This document shows positions 7,737 through 17,311 of a stretch of 64,000 nucleotides of DNA, one piece after another. The notes under the pieces are model-generated. The model was not told the origin of the DNA, made no database searches, and worked only from the letters and a program-made list of their open reading frames with translations. Position 1 is the stretch's first letter. Every line of letters starts with the position of its first letter. The DNA is from Bacillus_CJ salitolerans (GTDB lineage: Bacteria > Bacillota > Bacilli > Bacillales > SA4): NCBI RefSeq assembly GCF_042680805.1, contig NZ_JBHUEM010000052.1, positions 186,001 to 250,000 on the forward strand. The letters run 5' to 3'. A program made the position numbers and the translations under genes.

Positions 7737-9497
7737 ATGTTTTCTGTACTAAAAAAGCTTAGTTGGTTTTTTAAGCTATATTGGAAACGATATACGCTAG
7801 CAATTACATTATTAATTATCGTAAGCGGTCTCGAGGTCATACCGCCTAAATTGATTGGTGTCGCTATTGACGCCATACATGTTGGTTCACTTACAAGTGA
7901 TGAATTGATGAAGTATATCGTCATCCTATTATTTTTAACGTTTACCATGTATGGGCTAACCTATGTGTGGATGAACAAACTATTTGGAGGCTCCTTTTTA
8001 GTAGAACGACTGTATCGTTCAAGGTCAATGGGGCATCTATTAAAAATGACACCTACATTTTATGAGAAAAACCGAACCGGTGATCTTATGGCACGAGCAA
8101 CCAATGATTTAAAAGCCGTCTCGATTACAGCGGGGTTTGGGATTTTGACATTAGTGGATTCTTTCTTTTTCATGATCATTATTCTTTTTACAATGGGATT
8201 TTTGATTAGTTGGAAGCTAACATTAGCAGCTCTTTTACCATTACCCATTATGGCGCTTGCTATGAATATATATGGCAAAAAGGTGCATAAACGATTTACA
8301 ACTGCCCAAGATGCCTTCGGACATATGAACGATCAAGTTCTTGAATCGATTGCTGGAGTCAGAGTAATCAGAGCTTATGTACAAGAAAAAGCAGATGAAA
8401 CGAGATTTCAAAACTTAACAGAAGATGTCTTTAAGAAAAATATAGACGTTGCAAAAATTGATGCTTTATTCGAGCCGACCATTAAAATACTAGTTGGAAT
8501 TAGTTATTTAATTGGTTTAGGCTACGGAGCTTATTTAGTGTTTCATCAAACAATTACGCTTGGTGAGTTGGTTTCCTTTAATGTGTACCTTGGTATGTTA
8601 ATTTGGCCAATGTTTGCGATTGGGGAGCTAATTAACATTATGCAAAGAGGAAACGCCTCTTTGGACCGAGTCTCAGAAACCCTATCATATAAACCTGATG
8701 TAATGGATGCAAAGCAAACGGTTCATGTACCTCATCCAGAAACGATTGAATATAAGGATGTTACGTTCCAATACCCTTCTTCAACCGTTCCAAACCTAAA
8801 CCATGTCAATGTGACCATTAAACGCGGGGAAACATTTGGGATTGTTGGAAAAACAGGAAGTGGTAAAACAACATTTATTCGCCAGCTACTTAGAGAATAT
8901 CCACTTGGCCAAGGTGAGCTGTTAATTTCAGATGTGCCGATAGAGAATATTTCCATTCAAGATATTCAAAGCTGGATTGGGTATGTACCGCAGCAGCATG
9001 TACTTTTTTCACGAACTGTTAAAGAAAATATCATGTTTGGTAACAGCTCAAGTTCAGAAGTGGATGTCATGCGTGCGATTGATCAAGCTGCCTTTTCGAA
9101 GGATTTAGAAATGCTCCCTGAAGGATTAGACACACTCGTTGGTGAAAAGGGTGTTGCACTTTCTGGTGGACAAAAGCAGCGTATTTCAATTGCAAGAGCA
9201 TTGTTAATCAATCCTGAAATCTTAATTTTAGATGATTCGTTGTCAGCCGTCGATGCAAAGACAGAAGCGGCGATTATTGAAAATATTCAAAGAGAACGTG
9301 CTGGTAAAACGACATTGATTACGACACATCGTTTATCTGGTATTCAGCATGCTGACTGGATCATTGTGTTTGATGATGGGAAAATTGTGGAGGAAGGTAC
9401 TCACGAGCAATTACTACAGTTAAATGGATGGTATAAAGAACAATATGAACGCCAACAAGTTGAAGAAGCGTTAACAGAACAGGGGGTAAAGGTATGA
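7737..9497 (+). CDS. bmrC: heterodimeric ABC multidrug exporter subunit BmrC (YheI-like)
   Basis: ABC half-exporter, 586 aa, about the length of B. subtilis YheI/BmrC. Six membrane helices fill roughly residues 15-300; the nucleotide-binding domain follows with Walker A GKTGSGKTT (near 376), signature LSGGQKQR and Walker B LILDDSLSAVD. The residue after the Walker B Asp is Asp instead of the catalytic Glu, so this subunit carries the degenerate half-site expected of BmrC in a BmrC/BmrD heterodimer. SD AGGGGAGTGG precedes ATG 7737. Its stop overlaps the bmrD start (ATGA). A small ORF at 7702-7752 overlaps the start in another frame and is not thought real. Confidence 0.88.
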   Translation: MFSVLKKLSWFFKLYWKRYTLAITLLIIVSGLEVIPPKLIGVAIDAIHVGSLTSDELMKYIVILLFLTFTMYGLTYVWMNKLFGGSFLVERLYRSRSMGHLLKMTPTFYEKNRTGDLMARATNDLKAVSITAGFGILTLVDSFFFMIIILFTMGFLISWKLTLAALLPLPIMALAMNIYGKKVHKRFTTAQDAFGHMNDQVLESIAGVRVIRAYVQEKADETRFQNLTEDVFKKNIDVAKIDALFEPTIKILVGISYLIGLGYGAYLVFHQTITLGELVSFNVYLGMLIWPMFAIGELINIMQRGNASLDRVSETLSYKPDVMDAKQTVHVPHPETIEYKDVTFQYPSSTVPNLNHVNVTIKRGETFGIVGKTGSGKTTFIRQLLREYPLGQGELLISDVPIENISIQDIQSWIGYVPQQHVLFSRTVKENIMFGNSSSSEVDVMRAIDQAAFSKDLEMLPEGLDTLVGEKGVALSGGQKQRISIARALLINPEILILDDSLSAVDAKTEAAIIENIQRERAGKTTLITTHRLSGIQHADWIIVFDDGKIVEEGTHEQLLQLNGWYKEQYERQQVEEALTEQGVKV

Positions 9498-11512
9498 AAC
9501 GAAAGGTAGGACATCGCCTGTTCCAGTATGCACTTTTATATAAGAAAACAATAATTGCAGCACTTCTTATGCTCTCAGTAGCAGTTGCAGCAGAATTAAC
9601 AGGACCTTTCATCGCGAAAACGATGATTGATAAGCATATCCTTGGGCTAGAATTTTCTTGGTATGAATCGGCAGAAGGTGAGGAGGCTGTCCTTTATAAG
9701 GACACGTACTATAAACGAGAAGACCATTTTCAAGACGGAGAGTCACGGGGAAATGAGGTTCGTATCCTTCAAGTAGGTAGAGACTTTTATTTTGTGAATG
9801 AAGCGATTCCATTTGATGGAGAACGATCCATTGTAGATGGGAAGCTAGTCATTAGCCGCGATGATCAGACCACACTCATGGACGCTGAAAAATTACAGGT
9901 GGAAGAGCTTCTCGCTTTTTATCAGCCTGAGATTGATGATTTATTATGGTTAATCGGTGCTTATTTTGTCCTTTTAGTTGTCGCTTCGTTCTTTCAATAC
10001 GGGCAACGACTTTACTTGCAAATCTCTTCAAACCGCATTATTCAAAAAATGAGAAGAGATGTGTTTGAACATATACAACGGCTACCAATACGTTATTTTG
10101 ATAATCTTCCAGCAGGTAAGGTGGTGTCTCGTGTAACAAATGATACAGAAGCGATACGTGATTTGTTTGTTACCGTATTAGCTAATTTCTTTTCAAGTAT
10201 TATTTATATCACAGGAATATTTATCGCCCTTTTTCTATTAGATAAAAAATTAGCAGCGATTTGCTTAATCTTAATTCCTATATTAGTAGTTTGGATTTAT
10301 TTTTACCGCAAATACGCCTCCAAGTACAATCATGTTGTCCGCTCGAGACTGAGTGATATTAACGGCATGATCAATGAGTCGATTCAAGGGATGACGATTA
10401 TTCAAGCCTTTAAACGTCAAAAGGAAACGACCGAAGAGTTTGAAGTATTGAACAAAGAGTACTTTACTTATCAAAATAAGCTGTTAAATTTGAATTCCAT
10501 GACATCCCATAATTTAGTATTTGTGTTAAGGAATTTAGCATTTGTCACGCTCATTTGGCATTTTGGTGGAGCTTCTCTTCAAATCGGAACGGTTATTTCC
10601 TTAGGGGTGCTTTATGCATTTGTTGATTACTTGAATCGTTTATTCCAACCGATTACAGGGATGGTCAATCAATTAGCTTTACTCGAGCAAGCACTCGTTG
10701 CATCAGAACGTGTATTTGAACTTTTAGAAGAAGACGGAGTAGATGTAAACGATAAGGCCATCCCGCGGTATAAAGGAGATGTTACCTTTGATCATGTATC
10801 CTTTGGTTATAAAGAAGGAGAGTATGTATTGAAGAACATCGATTTTGAAGCGAAGCAAGGAGAAACGGTAGCTTTAGTCGGACATACGGGGTCTGGGAAA
10901 AGCTCAATTATGAACCTTCTCTTCCGTTTCTATGATATTAAGGAAGGAAAAATTTTAATAGACGGTCAGGATATTCAGCAGCTGTCAAAGCAACAAATCC
11001 GAAAGCACATGGGAATTGTCTTACAGGATCCATTCCTATTTACAGGCACCATTGCTTCGAATGTGAGCTTAGATGACCCTTCGATTACAAAGGAAAAAGT
11101 AATCAAAGCTTTAAAGGATGTTGGGGCTGACAGCTTTATTGAGAAGCTTACGAATCAATATGATGAGCCGGTCATTGAAAAAGGAAGCACTCTTTCAGCC
11201 GGCCAAAGACAGCTCATTTCGTTTGCACGTGCCCTAGCTTTTGATCCTGCAATCTTAATTTTAGATGAAGCAACTGCTTCCATTGATACTGAGACTGAAG
11301 CAATTATTCAGGATGCGCTAGAGGTGTTAAAGCGTGGACGTACGACCTTTATTATTGCACACCGTTTATCAACGATAAAAAATGCGGATCAAATACTTGT
11401 TTTAGACAAAGGTGAAATTGTAGAACGAGGAAACCATGAAGAATTAATGAAGCAAGGCGGACGTTATTACCAAATGTATCAATTACAACAAGGTTCTACA
11501 TTAGCGAGTTAA
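9494..11512 (+). CDS. bmrD: heterodimeric ABC multidrug exporter subunit BmrD (YheH-like)
   Basis: Partner half-exporter of 672 aa. TM1 (about residues 15-35) is followed by an insertion of about 110 residues before TM2, rich in charged residues and probably extracellular, as known for BmrD. The C-terminal NBD has Walker A GHTGSGKSS, Walker B ILILDEATASID with the catalytic Glu present, and an atypical signature LSAGQRQL. BmrC has the canonical signature and lacks the Glu, so the two fit the one-active, one-degenerate-site arrangement of heterodimeric exporters. Translation is coupled to bmrC by a 4-bp overlap. Confidence 0.88.
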   Translation: MKRKVGHRLFQYALLYKKTIIAALLMLSVAVAAELTGPFIAKTMIDKHILGLEFSWYESAEGEEAVLYKDTYYKREDHFQDGESRGNEVRILQVGRDFYFVNEAIPFDGERSIVDGKLVISRDDQTTLMDAEKLQVEELLAFYQPEIDDLLWLIGAYFVLLVVASFFQYGQRLYLQISSNRIIQKMRRDVFEHIQRLPIRYFDNLPAGKVVSRVTNDTEAIRDLFVTVLANFFSSIIYITGIFIALFLLDKKLAAICLILIPILVVWIYFYRKYASKYNHVVRSRLSDINGMINESIQGMTIIQAFKRQKETTEEFEVLNKEYFTYQNKLLNLNSMTSHNLVFVLRNLAFVTLIWHFGGASLQIGTVISLGVLYAFVDYLNRLFQPITGMVNQLALLEQALVASERVFELLEEDGVDVNDKAIPRYKGDVTFDHVSFGYKEGEYVLKNIDFEAKQGETVALVGHTGSGKSSIMNLLFRFYDIKEGKILIDGQDIQQLSKQQIRKHMGIVLQDPFLFTGTIASNVSLDDPSITKEKVIKALKDVGADSFIEKLTNQYDEPVIEKGSTLSAGQRQLISFARALAFDPAILILDEATASIDTETEAIIQDALEVLKRGRTTFIIAHRLSTIKNADQILVLDKGEIVERGNHEELMKQGGRYYQMYQLQQGSTLAS

Positions 11513-11524
11513 TAAGAGGAAAGA

Positions 11525-11562
11525 GACGCTACGGCTTTTTAATCAGCCGTAGCGTCTTTTTT
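11525..11562 (+). terminator. terminator of bmrCD
   Basis: Twelve-bp perfect stem GACGCTACGGCT / AGCCGTAGCGTC, 8-nt loop, six T. Confidence 0.92.
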
Positions 11563-11569
11563 GTTTACT

Positions 11570-11740
11570 CAAAGACATTTGATGTGGTTTTGGACGAGAA
11601 ATGTCTGAGAAAGGCAGTCTTTGAGACATTTCGAAGAGAAAAGCGGAGTGAAATGTCTGAGAAAGGCGGTCTCAAGGACATTTTGAAGAGATTCAGGCTC
11701 GAAATGTCAGTGATGGGAATTCTCAACACATTTTTTTTCC
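11570..11740. repeat. three tandem hairpin repeats, 51-52 bp period
   Basis: AAATGTC recurs at 11599, 11651 and 11702 (period 52 and 51). Each is followed about 20-26 bp later by GACATTT or a variant (ACACATTT in the last), so each unit can fold into a hairpin. Between the arms is TGAGAAAGGC(A/G)GTCT in units 1 and 2. The stem core and period match the array at 18122-18340, although the loops and spacers differ. The block fills most of the gap between bmrD and the next gene. Confidence 0.75.
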
Positions 11741-11835
11741 TACTATAAGTATAAAATAGAGGATTCCCTTCGTATATTTGTGGTAAAGTAAGAAGAAGTA
11801 TTGAATATTTTATGATGAAATAGGAGTGAGAACTC

Positions 11836-13101
11836 TTGGCTGACTTGCCTCTGAGTACAATGTTTTTATTAGGTATTTTAATTTTATTATCTGCTTTTTT
11901 TTCAGCATCAGAAACTGCATTTTCTAGTGTGAATAAGATCCGGTTGAAAAATTACGTCGATGAGGGGCGTAGAGGGAGTAAGAATGCTCTTGCCATAGCC
12001 GAGAATTTCGATAAAGCATTATCAACTATTTTAGTTGGAAATAATATCGTCAATATTGCGGCTGCTTCAATCTCTGCTAAGATTGCGGTTGATTTATTTG
12101 GTGCTAGTGGATTACTTATCAGTACAGTTGTGATGACGATTCTGATATTAATTTTTGGAGAGGTTCTTCCAAAATCATTTGCTAAGGAAAATGCTGAGTC
12201 TGTTACGTTATCGATTTCAAGCATCCTATTATTATTAATGACTATCTTTACACCGATCACTTATTTATTCATCCTATTAAAAAAAGGATTTTCACGTTTA
12301 GTTTCAAAGCAAAATGATAGTCCATCAGTGACTGAAGAAGAAATAAAAGTGATGATTGATTTAAGTGAAGAAGAGGGTGTTATAGACAATAAAGAAAAGG
12401 AACTCGTCCATCGTTCGTTAGATTTCAACGATATATTAGTCGCTGAAATATTAACGCCCCGGATTGATATGATTGCGGTGGATGTAAATAGTCCAATCGA
12501 AGATATCCGAGATGTGTTCTTAGAGGAACGTTATTCGAGAATTCCAGTATATGAAGATAATGTTGATAATGTTATTGGGATTTTATCGGAGAGAGACATA
12601 TTAAGTCAGCTCGTTAAAAATCAACCAATTGATATACGTGCTTTACTACGTAAACCATTTTTTGTGGTCGAATCATTAAAAATCTCAACATTGTTACCCG
12701 AGCTTCAAAAAAATAAAGTACATATGGCGATTGTAGTCGATGAGTTTGGTGGAACATCTGGCTTGGTTACGCTTGAGGATGTGCTTGAACAAATTGTAGG
12801 GGAAATTTGGGATGAGCATGATGAGGCAGTAAGAACATTCGTGAAGCTTGATGAACATAAATATGAATTCAATGCTGAGATGCCGCTTGACGAGTTTGTT
12901 GGCATCATGCAAATCGATGAACCTGAAAGCTCTTTCCATACATTAGGTGGTTGGATATTTGAACGATTAGAGCGAATTCCAACGGTAGGTGAAATGTTCG
13001 ATTATGACAATTTATCCTTTACTGTGAACAAGGTTGAAAATAGAAGAATTAGAAAAGTACTCGTTACCGTGCAAGAACCTGTTAAATTAGAGGAAGACTA
13101 A
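11836..13101 (+). CDS. CNNM/HlyC-CorC family membrane transporter (DUF21-CBS-CorC_HlyC)
   Basis: 421 aa with an N-terminal DUF21 domain (membrane helices about residues 5-25, 55-80, 90-115, 135-150), a tandem CBS pair (about 205-330, with LTPRIDMIAVD and VDEFGGTSGLVTLEDVLEQIVGEI), and a C-terminal CorC_HlyC domain. The family contains magnesium or divalent cation exporters and the B. subtilis paralogues YhdP, YhdT and YqhB; which one this matches cannot be decided here. The start is TTG 11836 with SD TAGGAGTG; no upstream ATG fits. Single-gene unit with its own terminator. Confidence 0.85.
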   Translation: MADLPLSTMFLLGILILLSAFFSASETAFSSVNKIRLKNYVDEGRRGSKNALAIAENFDKALSTILVGNNIVNIAAASISAKIAVDLFGASGLLISTVVMTILILIFGEVLPKSFAKENAESVTLSISSILLLLMTIFTPITYLFILLKKGFSRLVSKQNDSPSVTEEEIKVMIDLSEEEGVIDNKEKELVHRSLDFNDILVAEILTPRIDMIAVDVNSPIEDIRDVFLEERYSRIPVYEDNVDNVIGILSERDILSQLVKNQPIDIRALLRKPFFVVESLKISTLLPELQKNKVHMAIVVDEFGGTSGLVTLEDVLEQIVGEIWDEHDEAVRTFVKLDEHKYEFNAEMPLDEFVGIMQIDEPESSFHTLGGWIFERLERIPTVGEMFDYDNLSFTVNKVENRRIRKVLVTVQEPVKLEED

Positions 13102-13134
13102 GTGAGAGCTGTTTTACAGCTCTCGCTTTTTTTT
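13102..13134 (+). terminator. terminator after the CNNM gene
   Basis: Stem GTGAGAGCTG / CAGCTCTCGC (one G-T), loop TTTTA, eight T. Confidence 0.9.
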
Positions 13135-13250
13135 CTATTTTTCGGGCACATTATAACTATAAATCAAAATCATTGACAGACGAAATGTGTTTATCTTACT
13201 ATGACAAAGGATATTTAATAATTCCGATAAGAATACAGGGGGTTTATCGA

Positions 13251-14072
13251 ATGAAAAAATTAGTTTTATTTTTTGCTTTAGGGTTAACACTTTTTCTTGC
13301 AGCATGTGGTGGAGAAGATACAGGTAAGACGGATGAGCAAGTTGCTGATGAAAAAGAAACAACAACGGCTAACCTTTTAGAACAAATTCAAGATAGCGGA
13401 GAGTTTCTCATTGGTACAGAAGGAACATACCCTCCTTTTACGTTCCATGATGAAACTGGTGAACTAACTGGTTTTGATGTGGAGATTGCTCGTGAAGTAG
13501 CTAAAAGACTTGGTGTAGAACCAATTTTCAAAGAAACGCAATGGGACGCAATGTTTGCTGGATTAGATGCTAAACGTTTTGATATGATTGCAAACCAAGT
13601 TGGGATTCGTCCAGACCGTCAGGAAAAATATGATTTTTCCGATCCGTATATTTCGTCTGCAGCTGTACTTGTAGCACATAAAGAGAACAACGAAGTACAA
13701 GGGTTTGAGGATATTAATGGATTAAAATCAGCACAATCATTAACAAGTAATTATGCTGATATTGCTAAAGAACATGGCGCTGTTATTGAAGGTGTTGAAG
13801 GTTTTAACCAGGCTATTGAACTATTACATTCAAAGCGTGTCGATGTGACGATTAATGATAAGCTTTCCGTATTAGACTTTTTAAAACAAAAGCCAGATGC
13901 AGCGATTAAAATTGTGGCAACTTCAGAAGATGCATCACAGAGTGGATTAATGTTCCGAAAGAATAGTGAGGAGCTAGTTGAAGCGGTAAACAAGGCGCTA
14001 GCTGAAATGAAAGAAGATGGAACATACTTAGAGATATCTGAGAAATGGTTTGGTGAAGATGTATCTAAATAA
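13251..14072 (+). CDS. tcyA: amino acid (probably L-cystine) ABC transporter substrate-binding lipoprotein
   Basis: Lipoprotein signal peptide with charged MKK, hydrophobic core and lipobox LAAC (Cys about residue 19), then a polar linker and an SBP_bac_3 domain with GTEGTYPPFTFHD, LTGFDVEIAREVAKRLG and the central KYDFSDPYISS. Overall it looks like TcyA (YckK) of the L-cystine importer TcyABC, but the family also covers other polar amino acids. An in-frame ATG exists at 13173; ATG 13251 has SD ACAGGGGG and starts directly at the signal peptide, giving 273 aa. First gene of a three-gene operon. Confidence 0.85.
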   Translation: MKKLVLFFALGLTLFLAACGGEDTGKTDEQVADEKETTTANLLEQIQDSGEFLIGTEGTYPPFTFHDETGELTGFDVEIAREVAKRLGVEPIFKETQWDAMFAGLDAKRFDMIANQVGIRPDRQEKYDFSDPYISSAAVLVAHKENNEVQGFEDINGLKSAQSLTSNYADIAKEHGAVIEGVEGFNQAIELLHSKRVDVTINDKLSVLDFLKQKPDAAIKIVATSEDASQSGLMFRKNSEELVEAVNKALAEMKEDGTYLEISEKWFGEDVSK

Positions 14073-14760
14073 TATTTTTTCCGATCCAGAAAAAATGGAA
14101 AGAATTCTAGACATTTTACTGAGTTCCCTTCTCCCTATGGTGAAGGGAGCTCTCTATTATACGATTCCTTTAACGATTTTGTCCTTTACAGTTGGAATCG
14201 TCATTGCCATATTAACTGCTCTTGCTCGAATATCTGGAAACAGGTTGTTTCAAACAATAGCTAGTATGTATGTATCGATTGTTCGAGGCACACCTTTACT
14301 TGTACAACTATTTATCATTTTTTACGGACTACCGACAATTGGGGTCATTATTGATCCGTTTCCATCAGCCGTTATCGGCTTTTCACTAAATGTAGGTGCC
14401 TACGCATCTGAAGTGATTCGCGCAGCTATTTTATCGACTCCAAAAGGACAATGGGAAGCGGCATATTCAATAGGAATGAATTACAGACAGACATTAAGGC
14501 GTGTAATTTTACCACAAGCTTCTAGAGTATCCATTCCACCTTTATCGAATTCATTTATAAGCTTAGTGAAGGATACGTCACTCGCTTCGCTCATTCTTGT
14601 AACAGAGATGTTCCGAAAAGCTCAGGAAATTGCGGCACAGACTTATGAATTCTTATATCTATATACAGAAGCTGCCTTTTTATATTGGATGATTTGTTTT
14701 GGTCTTTCACTTATCCAAGGTAAAATTGAACGCCGCTTAGATCGTTATGTTGCAAAATAA
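14059..14760 (+). CDS. tcyB: amino acid ABC transporter permease (TcyB-like)
   Basis: HisM/GlnP-type permease of about 233 aa with five or six membrane helices and the EAA loop GQWEAAYSIGMNYRQTLRRVILPQA near residue 130, which contacts the ATPase. The first codons overlap the end of the binding-protein gene. TTG 14050 and GTG 14053 are in frame just upstream, and no clear SD decides among them; ATG 14059 is taken because its length fits the family. Confidence 0.88.
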   Translation: MYLNNIFSDPEKMERILDILLSSLLPMVKGALYYTIPLTILSFTVGIVIAILTALARISGNRLFQTIASMYVSIVRGTPLLVQLFIIFYGLPTIGVIIDPFPSAVIGFSLNVGAYASEVIRAAILSTPKGQWEAAYSIGMNYRQTLRRVILPQASRVSIPPLSNSFISLVKDTSLASLILVTEMFRKAQEIAAQTYEFLYLYTEAAFLYWMICFGLSLIQGKIERRLDRYVAK

Positions 14761-14781
14761 GAAATATAAAGGAGTTTCAAG

Positions 14782-15516
14782 ATGATTGAAATTCGTGATT
14801 TGCATAAACACTTTGGTGATTTACAAGTACTGAAGGGAATAAATGTTAACGTAGAGAGAGGAAAGGTTGTGGTTGTGATTGGTCCATCTGGATCTGGCAA
14901 AACCACATTGCTTCGATGTTTAAATGTACTTGAAACACCAAATAGTGGTCAAGTGAAAATTGGAAACTCTACTCTTACTTTTTCTGGAAAAGTTTCTAAG
15001 GCTGATATTCTGTCATTTAGAAAGCTTACAGGTATGGTTTTTCAAAGCTATAACCTATTTCCTCACCTTACAGCACTTGAAAATGTAATGGAAGGTCCTA
15101 TTACGGTCAAGAAAATGGAGAAATATAGAGCACGTCAAAAGGCAGAGGAACTCTTATCAAAGGTTGGCTTACGTGAAAAAATGAAAGAATATCCGTACCA
15201 ATTATCGGGTGGACAACAACAACGTGTAGGAATTGCGAGGGCACTCGCGATGGAGCCTGAAGTGATGCTATTTGACGAACCAACCTCTGCACTAGATCCA
15301 GAACTAGTAGGAGAAGTATTAAAAGTAATGAAAGACCTTGCTCAAGAAGGAATGACGATGATTGTCGTTACCCATGAAATGTCATTTGCAAGAGAGGTAG
15401 CGGACGAGGTTATTTTTATGGACCAAGGTCACATTATTGAGCGAGGAGCTCCAAGTGAACTCTTTACCTCACCAAGAGAAGAAAGAACAAAGCAATTCTT
15501 AAATTTATTACAATAA
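14782..15516 (+). CDS. tcyC: amino acid ABC transporter ATP-binding protein (TcyC-like)
   Basis: ABC ATPase of 244 aa with Walker A GPSGSGKTT (near 33), Q-loop VFQSYNLFPH, signature LSGGQQQRVGIARAL, Walker B VMLFDEPTSALDPE and switch His in VVTHEMSF. It is the polar-amino-acid importer type, without a C-terminal regulatory domain. SD AAAGGAG precedes the ATG. It completes the lipoprotein-permease-ATPase operon. Confidence 0.9.
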   Translation: MIEIRDLHKHFGDLQVLKGINVNVERGKVVVVIGPSGSGKTTLLRCLNVLETPNSGQVKIGNSTLTFSGKVSKADILSFRKLTGMVFQSYNLFPHLTALENVMEGPITVKKMEKYRARQKAEELLSKVGLREKMKEYPYQLSGGQQQRVGIARALAMEPEVMLFDEPTSALDPELVGEVLKVMKDLAQEGMTMIVVTHEMSFAREVADEVIFMDQGHIIERGAPSELFTSPREERTKQFLNLLQ

Positions 15517-15523
15517 TTCTTAG

Positions 15524-15547
15524 ACGGTATGTTATACCGTTTTTTTT
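15524..15547 (+). terminator. terminator of the amino acid importer operon
   Basis: Perfect stem ACGGTAT / ATACCGT, loop GTT, seven T. The right arm overlaps the stop codon of the small minus-strand ORF ending at 15532. Confidence 0.85.
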
Positions 15548-15672
15548 CTTTGTTTAGTTCTATTCTTCATAGCCCAATAATAAATAGCCGGCTTTTGGAA
15601 GGATAAATAGTATTCCGTTATAATCGTAAGAAAAAGAAAGCTAAATAACTTCCAATCCAATATATCCACCAT
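15532..15672 (-). CDS. small membrane protein, 46 aa
   Basis: A short ORF with SD AGGGAG about 10 bp before its ATG (15672-15670). The product starts MVDILDWKLFSFLFLTII, has one hydrophobic segment (about residues 8-20), a Tyr-rich middle (EYYLSFQKPAIYYWAMK) and a basic tail KNRTKQRKKTV. A single membrane span with a cytoplasmic basic tail is typical of Bacillus small membrane proteins, but I cannot name it. It fills an otherwise empty gap of about 300 bp between tcyC and fumC. Confidence 0.5.
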   Translation of the reverse strand: MVDILDWKLFSFLFLTIITEYYLSFQKPAIYYWAMKNRTKQRKKTV

Positions 15673-15817
15673 TTTTGATCATCTCCCTTTTTGTACCAAT
15701 ATATGGAGATCTATTAAAAATGGTGTTTTTTTCTAATGAAAATGCTTAATTATAGAGAGAATTGGGAATGGAAAGAATAGGTTAGGTAGTGAGAACGAAC
15801 AACGGAGGTTATGAAAA

Positions 15818-17206
15818 ATGAATGAGAGAATCGAAAGAGACACGTTAGGTGAAATAAAGGTGCCAAGTGATCGGTTTTGGGGAGCACAAACACAAAGAAG
15901 TAAGGAGAATTTTAATATAGGGACAGAGCGAATGCCAATCGAAATGATCCGAGCTTTTGCGATTTTAAAAATGTGTGCAGCTGAAACCAATTATAAGCTA
16001 TCGAAGCTAGATAAGCTTAAAATGGAAAGTATTAAAGAAGCGGCACAAGAAATTTTGGAAGGAAAGCTGGATGAGCATTTTCCACTAGTTGTATGGCAAA
16101 CGGGGAGTGGAACTCAATCGAACATGAATGTAAATGAAGTCATTGCATATCGAGCGAATCAAATACTTGCATCAAAGCAATCAACGACTCGTGTTCATCC
16201 GAATGATGATGTGAATATGTCTCAAAGCAGTAACGATACCTTTCCAACCGCTATGCATATTGCTGCCTTAATACAAGTACAGCAACAATTACTACCGTCG
16301 TTAAGAAACCTAAAGGGCACACTTCACGCAAAGCAAGAAGAATTTAAGGATGTTGTAAAAATAGGAAGAACACATTTACAGGATGCGACACCGTTAACCC
16401 TTGGTCAGGAAATCAGTGGGTGGGTAGGGATGCTTGCGCGCTCAGAGGAAATGATAACGGAAGCGTCAAAGCATTTGTATCCTTTAGCTATTGGTGGAAC
16501 CGCTGTAGGAACTGGGATTAATGCCCATCCAAAGTATGGCAGCATGGTTGCAAGCGAAATTGCAGCGTACACGAATATTCCATTTACTTCATCAACGAAT
16601 AAATTTCATGCCCTTACAAGTCATGACGAAATGGTGCACGTTCATGGTGCGATAAAAGGATTAGCAGCAGATTTAATGAAAATAGCCAATGATGTGAGAT
16701 GGCTTGCAAGTGGGCCAAGGTCAGGAATTGGTGAGATCACCATTCCAGCTAATGAGCCTGGAAGCTCCATCATGCCAGGAAAAGTAAATCCAACACAGTC
16801 TGAAGCCATGACAATGGTTGCCTGTCAAGTGTTTGGTAACGACAGTACAATTGGCTTTGCTGCAAGTCAAGGGAATTTTGAGTTAAATGTGTTTAAACCA
16901 GTTATTATTTATAATTTCATTCAGTCTGTTCGATTGTTATCTGATGCAATGAATTCATTTAATGATAAATGTGCAGTTGGAATCGAAGCGAATGTTGAGG
17001 TTATCCAAAAATACGTGGAGGAGTCTCTTATGCTTGTAACAGCTCTGAATCCTCATATCGGTTATGAAAATGCAGCCAAAATAGCGAAGCTTGCATTTCA
17101 AGAAAATAGTACGTTGAAGGATGCTGCAGTAAACTTAGGATTACTGACAGAGGCAGAATTTGATCAGTATGTGATCCCAGAAGAAATGATTCATCCCAAG
17201 GAATAA
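15818..17206 (+). CDS. fumC: class II fumarate hydratase
   Basis: Fumarase C/CitG, interconverting fumarate and L-malate in the TCA cycle; a homotetrameric, iron-independent enzyme. 462 aa, full length. Signatures: TGSGTQSNMNVNEV near residue 98, SSNDTFPTAMHIAA, GRTHLQDATPLTLGQE near residue 185 and the family signature GSSIMPGKVNPTQ near residue 316 that carries the catalytic Ser loop. SD ACGGAGG precedes ATG 15818. Single gene followed by a stem-loop at 17251. Confidence 0.95.
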   Translation: MNERIERDTLGEIKVPSDRFWGAQTQRSKENFNIGTERMPIEMIRAFAILKMCAAETNYKLSKLDKLKMESIKEAAQEILEGKLDEHFPLVVWQTGSGTQSNMNVNEVIAYRANQILASKQSTTRVHPNDDVNMSQSSNDTFPTAMHIAALIQVQQQLLPSLRNLKGTLHAKQEEFKDVVKIGRTHLQDATPLTLGQEISGWVGMLARSEEMITEASKHLYPLAIGGTAVGTGINAHPKYGSMVASEIAAYTNIPFTSSTNKFHALTSHDEMVHVHGAIKGLAADLMKIANDVRWLASGPRSGIGEITIPANEPGSSIMPGKVNPTQSEAMTMVACQVFGNDSTIGFAASQGNFELNVFKPVIIYNFIQSVRLLSDAMNSFNDKCAVGIEANVEVIQKYVEESLMLVTALNPHIGYENAAKIAKLAFQENSTLKDAAVNLGLLTEAEFDQYVIPEEMIHPKE

Positions 17207-17250
17207 GTGCGTACTTTAATTGTCGTGAGGTATAAGCACGAGTCAAAGAG

Positions 17251-17278
17251 AAATCCCAAGCGCTAGAGCTTGGGATTT
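17251..17278. terminator. bidirectional stem-loop between fumC and the SASP gene
   Basis: Perfect 11-bp stem AAATCCCAAGC / GCTTGGGATTT with a 6-nt loop, between convergent genes. T runs are short on both sides. Confidence 0.75.
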
Positions 17279-17311
17279 CATAGCCATTATATTTAATTGT
17301 AAAAACTTAAA

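Noticed and set aside
7702..7752. Third short ORF (ATG 7702) overlapping the bmrC start
   Set aside because: The SD is poor and the frame ends inside bmrC; a chance ATG is more likely, though translational coupling cannot be excluded.
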